This document shows positions 39,998 through 47,791 of a stretch of 50,002 nucleotides of DNA, piece by piece. This stretch comes from Phycisphaerales bacterium. Lineage in GTDB: Bacteria; Planctomycetota; Phycisphaerae; Sedimentisphaerales; Anaerobacaceae. The position numbers and the translations under genes are program-made. Under the pieces are notes generated by a model. It saw nothing but the letters and a program-made list of their open reading frames with translations. It ran no database searches and was not told where the DNA came from. The number at the start of each line of letters is the position of its first letter. Position 1 is the stretch's first letter. The stretch lies in NCBI GenBank assembly GCA_030602885.1, contig JAUVYV010000025.1, forward strand, positions 1-50,002. Direction: 5' to 3'.

Positions 39998-42703
39998 CTA
40001 AAACTTGCTCACGAAAGAGTACTTGCCCGAACCAACCTCATAAACAGCCGCACCGGTCTCCTTTCTCACTAACTTCACACATTCCGCCTCCCCCGCACTC
40101 TTGCCGCCTTCTGTCACCGAGCTTGCATCCTTCGTCGGAACATAAACCGTCGCCGTCGTACCAACCGGTATAGTGACATCCAGCCGAACCATGTCACCAT
40201 CAATCTTCCAGTCCGTTGCAATCTCACCGCCTATCGACGGATACTCCGCCCTGGCCCACTTCAAATCACCCACAATCGCAGGACGAATAATAACACGCTC
40301 GAAACCCGCCCTTGTCTCATCTATCCGAATCCCGCCTACCCCCTGAATAAACCACGACCCAATCGAAATCAGCGTATCGTGAATGTGCGACCCGCCTCGC
40401 CAACCCTCCCATATCGTCGTCGCCCCGTTCTCTAACATATATCCCCAACCCGGATGCGTCTTCTTGTTCGTCATCTCGAATATCAGGTCATTGCGATACC
40501 TCTCCATAAGCAGCTTCAGCAAGAAGTACGTCCCGTGCATCCCTGAGTTCAGATGTCCCTTCCGCTTAATCAGGATAGCATCCTCGAGGTTCCCCATCAC
40601 CTCTCCCTGTACCTGCTCGGGCGCAACACCCATCAATAGTGCAAGTGCAAGATAAGGCTGCTCGCCGTTGGCATACGTAACCTTTTCTGCATTGAAGAAT
40701 TCCTCGTGCAGTCTCTTCTGCAGCGCCTTCGCTTTCTTCTCATACGAAGCCGCATCCGACCGCTTCCCAAGAACCTTCGCTATCTTCGATGCAAGCTGCA
40801 GGTTATATACATAGTAGCAGTTGTTGAAAAACTTCGTCGAATGCGCATCCACCCTGCGTTCCTCCCTCGAATAACCCTCACCCATCGGAGCAAGCCAGTC
40901 GCCAAGAAAGTTCCACTGCGGCATCCTGATACCGTAGCTTATGTACGGTTCTAAAATTCCATCCTTCGTCTTCGTCTCCAGAAAACCGAGCCATTTCTGA
41001 ATCGTAGGATACATCACCTCCAAGATTCGCTCGTCCCCATAGTGAAAGTAGAGCTGCCACGGCAGCGCAACCACAAACCCGCTCCACATCGGCCCGCCCC
41101 CGCCCTGGTCCTTGTACGCCGGCGCAGTGTAAGGCAAATCGCCGCTCTTTATCTGCGCATCACGCCAGTTCCCCAACCACTTCGTATAAAGACCTGCCAT
41201 ATCAAAGTTGAACATCCCCGTCTCAAGCGATGTCCCCCCATCCCCGCCATAGCCGAGCCGCTCGCGATGAGGACAATCCACCACATACCCGCCAAGCGTC
41301 AGACACTGATACGTCCACATCGTCGTATCGTAGATTCGATTAAGCAGCTCATTCGAACACTTAAACGACGACTGCGACTTGTAATCCGTCCGAATCAAAT
41401 ATCCCTTTATTCTTTCTAATGAGCCCTTGCCCTTCAGACCCGAAATCTTCACCCACCGAAACGCATGGTAATTATGCCTCGTCCGAAACCGCTCCTCACC
41501 CTCGCCACGCGCAATATAAATATCCCGCTGATTATATGTTCGCAGTCCCCCGTCCCTGCCGTGCTGGTCCCCGTATTCCATCTTAATCTCATCGCCGCTG
41601 TCGTACTCACCGTCGAAGGCAATCTCGAACCAGCCGGTGAAGTTTCTCCCCATATCCACTTCCCAGGCACCGTCCCCGAGCTCTTTGACGCCCACCGGCT
41701 CTATGGTTCGGATAATCCTATTCGGCTGCACCATCTGCGCCGACAGCACCCTGTGCCTCGGCTTAAACACCTTCGCCTGTCCCCAACCCGCTCGGTCCAG
41801 CCCCGTCTTGTTCCAGCCGGCTAATTCCAGCCGTGCATCATACTGCTCGCCCCCATAGTCCCCGAACGCCAGTGCTCTGCCTATCGGCTTAATAGGACTC
41901 TGCTTTGCTGTCCATGACTCATCCGTAACAACCGTTACCGCATCTTCCACGTTGATCATCGCCCTCACCAAAGGCCCTGTATGCACAACCCCCGGATGCC
42001 CCTTAACATACCACCCCCGGCCAAGCCACAGCCCGATACTGTTCTTACCCTCCACGAGGTACCTGGTGACATCATGCGTAATATAATACGCTCGCTTCGA
42101 AAAATCGCTCACCGCGGGACTCAAAACATGGTCGTCCACCTTCTCCCCGTTAATATACAGCTCGTAATACCCAAGCGCGCACACATAAGCCGTCGCACGT
42201 TTCGGCCTGTCCCCCAGCGTCACCTCCTTGCACAGCCACGGCAACGCCGCCGCCGGCTCCCCCTCCCAGTCGCCGCCTATCCATTCCGCCCCGACCCAGT
42301 CCTTCTCTTCAAGCAGCCCCATCGACCACATCGCCGGCTCACTCCACGTGCTGACCATCCCGTCCTTGTCCCACACCCGCACCTTCCAGAAGCACCTCAC
42401 CTGCGACTTGAGCTTTTTCCCTCCGTACTCAACATGCCTGCTCTCGCCCGACTTAACCTTCCCGCTGTCCCACAAATCCCCCTTGTCTTCCGCTAACTTC
42501 TCGCTGCTTGCCGCTGCAAGCACCTGATACGCAGTCTGCACCTCACCGCGCCGGTCCGATTCAATCACCCAGCACATCCTCGGCCGCACCTCATCAATCC
42601 CCAACGGATTAACAAGATACTCACACCGCAAATTCGTCACCCTCGCCCCAAACGCGCAACCGCTCAATACCAGTACTGCTGTAATTACAATCAGCTTCTT
42701 CAT
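39998..42703 (-). CDS. GH78 alpha-L-rhamnosidase (lipoprotein)
   Basis: A 901-residue enzyme. Lipoprotein signal with lipobox LSGC (13-16). RVTNLRCEYLVNPLGIDEVRPRMCWVIES is the usual N-terminal Fn3-like domain of GH78; beta-sandwich regions follow to about 430. The (alpha/alpha)6 catalytic domain holds DCPHRERLGYGGDGG (476-490), the family active-site motif with E481 and D488 as likely catalytic residues, and HPGWGYMLENGATTIWEGWRGGSHIH. It ends in a C-terminal beta-sandwich. Removes terminal alpha-L-rhamnose from polysaccharides. GGAG six bases upstream fixes ATG 42703. First gene of the operon with the oxidoreductase, DUF1080 fusion and URO-D genes. Confidence 0.93.
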   Translation of the reverse strand: MKKLIVITAVLVLSGCAFGARVTNLRCEYLVNPLGIDEVRPRMCWVIESDRRGEVQTAYQVLAAASSEKLAEDKGDLWDSGKVKSGESRHVEYGGKKLKSQVRCFWKVRVWDKDGMVSTWSEPAMWSMGLLEEKDWVGAEWIGGDWEGEPAAALPWLCKEVTLGDRPKRATAYVCALGYYELYINGEKVDDHVLSPAVSDFSKRAYYITHDVTRYLVEGKNSIGLWLGRGWYVKGHPGVVHTGPLVRAMINVEDAVTVVTDESWTAKQSPIKPIGRALAFGDYGGEQYDARLELAGWNKTGLDRAGWGQAKVFKPRHRVLSAQMVQPNRIIRTIEPVGVKELGDGAWEVDMGRNFTGWFEIAFDGEYDSGDEIKMEYGDQHGRDGGLRTYNQRDIYIARGEGEERFRTRHNYHAFRWVKISGLKGKGSLERIKGYLIRTDYKSQSSFKCSNELLNRIYDTTMWTYQCLTLGGYVVDCPHRERLGYGGDGGTSLETGMFNFDMAGLYTKWLGNWRDAQIKSGDLPYTAPAYKDQGGGGPMWSGFVVALPWQLYFHYGDERILEVMYPTIQKWLGFLETKTKDGILEPYISYGIRMPQWNFLGDWLAPMGEGYSREERRVDAHSTKFFNNCYYVYNLQLASKIAKVLGKRSDAASYEKKAKALQKRLHEEFFNAEKVTYANGEQPYLALALLMGVAPEQVQGEVMGNLEDAILIKRKGHLNSGMHGTYFLLKLLMERYRNDLIFEMTNKKTHPGWGYMLENGATTIWEGWRGGSHIHDTLISIGSWFIQGVGGIRIDETRAGFERVIIRPAIVGDLKWARAEYPSIGGEIATDWKIDGDMVRLDVTIPVGTTATVYVPTKDASSVTEGGKSAGEAECVKLVRKETGAAVYEVGSGKYSFVSKF

Positions 42704-42734
42704 TTTCAACTCCATCAACTATTTTTTCTGCTTT

Positions 42735-42834
42735 GTGTCATTGTGAGCGAAGCGAAGCAATCTCAACTCACAAAACAGTGTCAATCAGTATCGAAGATTC
42801 CGGCGCGCCGGGGTTAATCTGTGTCTAAAAAAAC
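42735..42834. repeat. Dispersed intergenic repeats between pyrD and the rhamnosidase gene
   Basis: A TGTCATTGTGAGCGAAGCG-type element (about 42736-42765) is followed by GTGTCAATCAG, a GC-rich palindrome CCGGCGCGCCGG (42800-42811) and TTAATCTGTGTCTAAAAAAAC ending at the pyrD stop. The second element recurs in shortened form at 43902-43950, at the end of pyrK. Confidence 0.6.
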
Positions 42835-43767
42835 TCACTTTAATGTCCCCACTAATTCACTAACCTTCGAAATATCGTGCCTTTCGCAATACTTCTTTAT
42901 CCCCTCGATTATCTTCACCGCGCAGCCCGGCTCGATAAAGCTCGCCGTCCCCACGCTAACTGCGCTCGCCCCCGCTATCATAAATTCAATCGCATCCGAC
43001 GCCGTCCGTATCCCGCCCCCGCCCAAAATAGGCACGCCTGCATCCTTCGCCACTTCCGTGTAAACCTTATTGACCATATAAACCGCAATAGGCCTTATCG
43101 CAGGCCCACTTAATCCTCCCGTCCTGTTCGCTAATACGCACTTGCGGCTCTCTATATCTATCACCATCGCCGTAAACGTATTCACTAAGCTAAGCGCATC
43201 CGCACCCCCCTCGACCGCCGCCTTCGCCGTCACACTGATATCCGTCACATTCGGCGTCAATTTCACCATCAGACACTTCCCCCCGCTGGCTTTCTTCACC
43301 GCAGAAGTAATCTCCTTCACCTGCCCCGCATCCGTCCCGAACGTTATCCCGCCGCGCTTGACATTCGGACAGCTTATATTCAATTCAAACCCTGCTATCG
43401 GCTCCTCGTTCGCTAATCGCTCCACCACCGCCACATACTCCTCGATTCGCTCCCCCGCGACGTTCACGAATACCGCCGCACTTCTCCCACGCAATACAGG
43501 CAGCTTCTCTTCGATGAATTTCTCTAACCCCACGTTCGCTAATCCAATCGCATTGAGCATCCCCGCATTCGTCTCGACTATCCGAGGCCTAAGATTACCC
43601 TTCCTCGGCTTCAGCGTCACACTCTTGGTAACGAACCCGCCGAGCGCATTCACATCCATAAACTCAGCTAACTCATCCGCATACCCGCAAGTCCCCGACG
43701 CCGTAAACACCGGATTCGCCAACCCCATCCCACCAAACTCAACCATCATATCAACCATTTCATTCAT
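42835..43767 (-). CDS. pyrD: Dihydroorotate dehydrogenase B, catalytic subunit
   Basis: A 310-residue class 1B dihydroorotate dehydrogenase that makes orotate in pyrimidine synthesis. NPVFTASGTCGYADEL, GGFVTKSVTLKPRKGNLRPRIVE (active lysine region, about 48), NAIGLANVG, FELNISCPNVKRGG with catalytic C133, GGADALSLVNTFTAMVIDIESRKCVLANRTGGLSGPAIRPIA and GGGGIRTASDAIEFMIAGASAVSVGTA are all family motifs of the FMN barrel. Class 1B enzymes need PyrK, whose gene lies upstream on the same strand 174 bp away, separated by repeats. The start at ATG 43767 is plausible; other ATG codons follow closely. Confidence 0.95.
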   Translation of the reverse strand: MNEMVDMMVEFGGMGLANPVFTASGTCGYADELAEFMDVNALGGFVTKSVTLKPRKGNLRPRIVETNAGMLNAIGLANVGLEKFIEEKLPVLRGRSAAVFVNVAGERIEEYVAVVERLANEEPIAGFELNISCPNVKRGGITFGTDAGQVKEITSAVKKASGGKCLMVKLTPNVTDISVTAKAAVEGGADALSLVNTFTAMVIDIESRKCVLANRTGGLSGPAIRPIAVYMVNKVYTEVAKDAGVPILGGGGIRTASDAIEFMIAGASAVSVGTASFIEPGCAVKIIEGIKKYCERHDISKVSELVGTLK

Positions 43768-43822
43768 AATTCATCTTCGATTCTGCCCGCTTTGCTGGAG
43801 CGGAGCGACAGTCCCGTCGTAG

Positions 43823-43950
43823 CACGGGCATCTTGCCCGTGAATAAAGTTGTCATTCCCGCGAAACTTGTCCCCAAGGGAGCGGGAATCCAAAATCTGAA
43901 AAATCAGTGTCAATTTATCCCTACCGAAGGGGAATCTGTGTCTAAAAAAC
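43823..43950. repeat. Dispersed palindromic repeats between pyrK and pyrD
   Basis: CACGGGCA (43823-43830) pairs with TGCCCGTG (43834-43841). Next comes a GTCATTCCCGCG...GCGGGAATCC element (43851-43890), a form known in many bacteria and present again at 47628-47650. Last is AATCAGTGTCAAT...AATCTGTGTCTAAAAAAC (43902-43950), whose TCTAAA supplies the stop codon of pyrK. Confidence 0.65.
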
Positions 43951-44877
43951 AACCTCTTTTGCATCAAACACAGGCCCGTCCTTACAGCAAAGTTTGTATT
44001 CCGTGTCACCATCACACTTACACTCGACCACGCAGCTCTGGCACACGCCGATCCCGCACGCCATCAGCCGTTCCATACTCACTTGGCAGTCGATGTGTCT
44101 TTCTTTCGCAATCTCCGCCACCGCCGCCAACATTTGCTCAGGCCCGCACGCATAAATAACCGTCTCGTTCGCATTCACCTCGTTGCGCCCGAGCCAGTCC
44201 GCAAGACAATCCGTCACCGTCCCCGCAAACCCCGCCGATCCGTCATCCGTCGCCACCATCGACTGTATCCCGTACTCTGCAAACTCCCTCAGGTAGAAAC
44301 CAAGCTCTTTCAATATCTGGTCGGGCCTCGTCTCGAACGGCAGGTCGTCAACACTCTTCGCTCCCCCAAACGCAATCACATCCATCGTCGGATATTCCGC
44401 CGTTAGCTCCTGCGCCATATGCTGCATCGGCGGCGCACCCATCCCCCCGGCAACAAGTATCGCGCGCTTCTCGCCTTCCGCCGCTTTGTATCCGTTACCC
44501 AAAGGCCCTATCACGCTCACTACATCCCCGTGCCCCAGCGTTGTCATCCGCAAAGTCGCAGGCCCAAGCACGCAATACAGAATATCAACATGCGTCTTGC
44601 CCTTCTTGCTCTCAACCTTCGCAAAGCTGAAAGGCCGCCGCAAAAGAACCTCCCGCTTCGCCGCATCCCGCAAATCCTCCGGTATCGCCTTCTCTGCCGG
44701 CACCGCCGCACCGCTCAAATCAAGCTCCGCAAACTGCCCAGGCCGAGTCCCGCCAAACGCCACCGCCCCCTCACCCGAAAACTCTAAGCCCAATCGCCAA
44801 TACCGCGGCTTGATCTGCCTGTTGAATGATACGCTCGCCGAAAACTTCCCCTTGGTTTTAGCTGCCTGTTCTGTCAT
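43942..44877 (-). CDS. pyrK: Dihydroorotate dehydrogenase electron transfer subunit
   Basis: A 311-residue FAD and [2Fe-2S] protein that passes electrons from dihydroorotate dehydrogenase to NAD. RPFSFAKV region for FAD, PLGNGYKAAEGEKRAILVAGGMGAPPM for the NAD-binding fold, VIYACGPEQMLAAVAEIA, then the cluster cysteines C274, C279, C282 and C297 (MACGIGVCQSC...LCC). It is about 50 residues longer than many PyrK proteins, mainly before the FAD motif. ATG 44877 has GAGG close upstream. The stop codon lies inside a dispersed repeat. Confidence 0.93.
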   Translation of the reverse strand: MTEQAAKTKGKFSASVSFNRQIKPRYWRLGLEFSGEGAVAFGGTRPGQFAELDLSGAAVPAEKAIPEDLRDAAKREVLLRRPFSFAKVESKKGKTHVDILYCVLGPATLRMTTLGHGDVVSVIGPLGNGYKAAEGEKRAILVAGGMGAPPMQHMAQELTAEYPTMDVIAFGGAKSVDDLPFETRPDQILKELGFYLREFAEYGIQSMVATDDGSAGFAGTVTDCLADWLGRNEVNANETVIYACGPEQMLAAVAEIAKERHIDCQVSMERLMACGIGVCQSCVVECKCDGDTEYKLCCKDGPVFDAKEVVF

Positions 44878-44911
44878 ATGTCCTCACAGATAAACTAACC
44901 CACTACACTAT

Positions 44912-44949
44912 AAAAAAATCGGCCGGCCTGCAACCACAAACCAGCCGAT
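44912..44949 (-). terminator. Rho-independent terminator of the symporter gene
   Basis: ATCGGCCGG (44918-44926) pairs with CCAGCCGAT (44941-44949) with one G-U pair, and on the minus strand is followed by seven T residues (44918-44912). It lies 46 bp past the symporter stop and before pyrK. Confidence 0.9.
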
Positions 44950-44995
44950 CTTATGCTCCTGCAACACCTTAATGCTGATTTTTGGCGTTTCCCTG

Positions 44996-46894
44996 CTACC
45001 AGAAATATGCGTAAAGCCCTAATGTTGCCACAATTACTATCACGCCGAACACCTTCGCCACACCCGATGACGTCAGGTCCATATCCGTCTTGACCGGGAA
45101 CGTGACAGGTTCTTTTAGCGGCTTTATCAGCGTGATTACTCCCATCACCGCTATAACGCAGAAGAACGAAAGCGCCATCCTGTCCAGAAACGCCATCTTT
45201 GGCAGCGCCTGGGCGAAAATAAAGTACATAACAGGATTCAGCAGCAATCCCACAACGCCCGTAATCGGCGGCGCCTTTCGCACAAGCAGACCGAACACAA
45301 ACACCGCCAGAATACCCGGTGAGATATATCCCTGGAACTCCTGTATGTACTTGAACACTCCACCGAACTTCGGATCGTCCAGAAGCGGCGCGATAAAGCA
45401 GCCGACCACCGCAAAAACTCCCACGCAGATTCGCCCGACTGTCACAAGGTTCATCTGAGACGCCGCCTTGTTGACGTACTTCCTATAGATATCCATCGTA
45501 AATATCGTCGATGCCGAGTTCAGCATCGATGCAAGCGAGCTCATCACCGCACCCAATATCGCCGCAAGTATCAATCCTCGCAGTCCTACGGGAACAAGCT
45601 TCTTGATAAGAAGTGCAAACGCCGAATCGAACTTGTAACCCAGCAAAGTCTGCTGCACCGCAATTCTCTGCTCCTTCGCAAGAGTCTTATTTCTGTCCGC
45701 AATTGCTTTCAAAAGCTCGTCGTTCGCCTCCAGAAGTGGCGCCTCTGCCTTAGCCGTAACCCCTGCCGCTGCCGAATTGAATGCCACTATCTCCCTGGCC
45801 GTATCTTCGTACATAATCGGGAATTGCTGGTCGAATGCAAACGCCGCCTTTGCTCCCGCAGGATTACCCTTGACCTCTTCGAACTTCGCAAGAACCGCCG
45901 CGTTGTTGCCCATCGCCTCGGTCTTCATCTCCGAACCGTACAGATTGAACGCTATGATCCCGGGGAACACGATAATGAAAGGAATAATCAGCTTCAAAGC
46001 CGCCGCAAAAACGATTCCCTTCTGACCCTCACTAAGCGACTTCGCCCCGAGTGTCCTCTGCGTAATGTACTGGTTCAGTCCCCAGTAATAGAAGTTCGGT
46101 ATCCACAGACCCAGAACAAGCGCCGTCCACGGTATCTCAGGGTCGTTCTTTGGAAGAATCATATGAAGCTTATGCGCATTTAGCGCCGTGAAACGCTTCA
46201 GTGCGCCTGCCCCCGCCTCGATATTTGCAAGCTCCGGAATCATCTCTTCCGTCGCCGCTCCCAGCGCCTTCATCGCAAGGGCAAGAACTATCGCGCCGCC
46301 GACAATTAACGCCGAGCCTTGAATCAAATCCGCCCACGCACACGCCTTCAGTCCCCCACATGTAACATAAATCGCCGCCAGTATCCCAATCACCCAGCAC
46401 GCCGACCTAATGGTAACTTCAACACCTAAGATTACCTGGCCCCCGAACAACGTCTTGGCGACAATCGCTCCCGAGTAAACCACCGCCGCAAACGTTACGA
46501 ACACATATATCAGCACCATAAAAAGCGCCATCAACGACCTCGCCGCTTCGTTGTAACGATATTCAAGAAACTCAGGTATCGTGTAAATCCCCGCCCCGAG
46601 GAACTTCGGCAGAAAGAAAAATGCCGTTATCACTAAAGTTATCGCTGCCATCCATTCGTAGCTCGCTATCGCAAGACCAAGCCATTTCGCCGCACTGCCG
46701 CTCATCCCGATAAACTGCTCGGTGGATATGTTCGCTGCTATCAGCGAAAAACCAATCAGCCACCAGCTCAGCCCTCGGCCCGCCAAAAAGTAATCCTCGC
46801 TCGTCTTCTCGTGCCGGCTCTTCAGTATCCCCACCCCGATTACGCACACGACAAAGCCTAAGAATACGGCTATATCAAGTCCGCCAAACTCCAT
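44996..46894 (-). CDS. Sodium:solute symporter (SSS family) with a periplasmic-type insert
   Basis: A 632-residue membrane protein of the SSS/SGLT type. SEDYFLAGRGLSWWLIGFSLIAANISTEQFIGMSG is the classic N-terminal signature, WTALVLGLWIPNFYYWGLNQYITQRTLGAKSLSEGQKG the central one, and GLRGLILAAILGAVMSSLASMLNSASTIFTMDIYRKY the sodium-site helix. About 13-14 helices. Between helices near residues 320-410 there is a roughly 90-residue alanine-rich, charged insert (MKTEAMGNNAAVLAKFEEVKGN; EANDELLKAIADRNKTLAKEQ) not found in short family members. Probably takes up sugars or sugar acids with sodium. It has its own terminator. Confidence 0.92.
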   Translation of the reverse strand: MEFGGLDIAVFLGFVVCVIGVGILKSRHEKTSEDYFLAGRGLSWWLIGFSLIAANISTEQFIGMSGSAAKWLGLAIASYEWMAAITLVITAFFFLPKFLGAGIYTIPEFLEYRYNEAARSLMALFMVLIYVFVTFAAVVYSGAIVAKTLFGGQVILGVEVTIRSACWVIGILAAIYVTCGGLKACAWADLIQGSALIVGGAIVLALAMKALGAATEEMIPELANIEAGAGALKRFTALNAHKLHMILPKNDPEIPWTALVLGLWIPNFYYWGLNQYITQRTLGAKSLSEGQKGIVFAAALKLIIPFIIVFPGIIAFNLYGSEMKTEAMGNNAAVLAKFEEVKGNPAGAKAAFAFDQQFPIMYEDTAREIVAFNSAAAGVTAKAEAPLLEANDELLKAIADRNKTLAKEQRIAVQQTLLGYKFDSAFALLIKKLVPVGLRGLILAAILGAVMSSLASMLNSASTIFTMDIYRKYVNKAASQMNLVTVGRICVGVFAVVGCFIAPLLDDPKFGGVFKYIQEFQGYISPGILAVFVFGLLVRKAPPITGVVGLLLNPVMYFIFAQALPKMAFLDRMALSFFCVIAVMGVITLIKPLKEPVTFPVKTDMDLTSSGVAKVFGVIVIVATLGLYAYFW

Positions 46895-47048
46895 CTCAAT
46901 TCCTTTCCTTTAGTAGTCCTTTTGTGTTCTCTTTGCCGATATCGATGAATTGCTGAGATTATAGCTTCTCGCAAAACACCTGCAACTCTTTTCCCATTCC
47001 TCCCCGCTTTCACCCCAATGCCAGTGTCCCAACCCCCCAAAACCACCC

Positions 47049-47750
47049 CCGCCGGCGGTTCTATTTCGCCCCGTCCTCCGGGCGGGGCCTGCTTACCCAT
47101 CATCGCCTGCCCCGCAGGCGAAATATATAACCCCCGGTTTCACCGGTGGGTTGCAGGCGTGAGGCTCGCTTACCATTTTACCGAAGTCCTTGACTTCGGG
47201 GATCATTCCAATCGCTTCCCCCGCAAGCGACAATTTAGCCGGGGTCTTCGGCCCCGGTTGCAAACGTGAGGCCCACTCACCCTATTCGCCTGCCCCGCAG
47301 GCGAAGTATATAACCCCCGGTTTCACCGGTGGGTTGCAGGCGTGAGGCTCGCTTACCCAATTGAGGCCGCAGGCCTCAACTATTTCGCCCCGTCCTCCGG
47401 GCGGGGGCGCAAACGCAAGGATCACTCACCCCTATTCGCCTGCACCGCAGGCGATGTATATAACCCCCGGTTTCACCGGGGGTTGCCCCCCTGGAGTTTA
47501 CCCTCGAGTGGTTGCTCACTTGGCCCAACAACAGAGGGCGAGGTATGCTTACCCCTCATCGCCTGCACCGCAGGCGACATATTTCCCCCCGTTTACCCCG
47601 TGAGATGATTTATCTATCTCACCGGGGTCATTCCCGCGAACGCGGGAATCCAGATATTTAGCCCCCGGTTTCACCGGGGGTTGCCCACGCCAGGTCCACT
47701 CACCCCAATCGCCTACCCCGCAGGCGACTATTTCCCCCCTACGTGGCATG
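47049..47750. repeat. Array of paired DNA hairpins (about 18 hairpins in 0.7 kb)
   Basis: Recurring module: hairpin X (TCGCCTGC-nCC-GCAGGCGA), a 9-base AT-rich linker such as AATATATAA, then hairpin Y (CCCCCGG-TTTCA-CCGGTGGG), then TTGC...CTCACCC. X starts at 47103, 47286, 47436, 47559 and 47709; Y starts exactly 28 bases after X at 47131, 47314 and 47464. Modules at 47212-47257 and 47361-47406 keep the geometry with changed but still pairing stems (TCGCTT/AAGCGA; TTGAGGCC/GGCCTCAA; CCCCG/CGGGG). Extra hairpins lie at 47181-47199 and 47596-47680, where a GTCATTCCCGCG-type element is inserted. I recognise no known element of this form. Confidence 0.85.
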
Positions 47751-47791
47751 GCCATCCTGCGCCCTTGCCGTCCCTTTGATGAGATGGTTCC

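Noticed and set aside
47018-47608. Plus-strand ORFs with a repeated ACPAGEIYNPRFHR-like peptide
   Set aside because: The peptide repeat is just the translation of the X-linker-Y DNA module. The hairpin symmetry explains the sequence better, no ribosome binding site is present, and copies occur in different frames.
47049-47750. CRISPR array
   Set aside because: The repeats are short palindromes at uneven distances (123-183 bp), spacers are partly conserved, and no cas gene is in the window.
47549-47755. Minus-strand ORF with YLDSRVRGND
   Set aside because: That peptide is the usual translation of the GTCATTCCCGCG...GCGGGAATCC intergenic repeat, not a protein.
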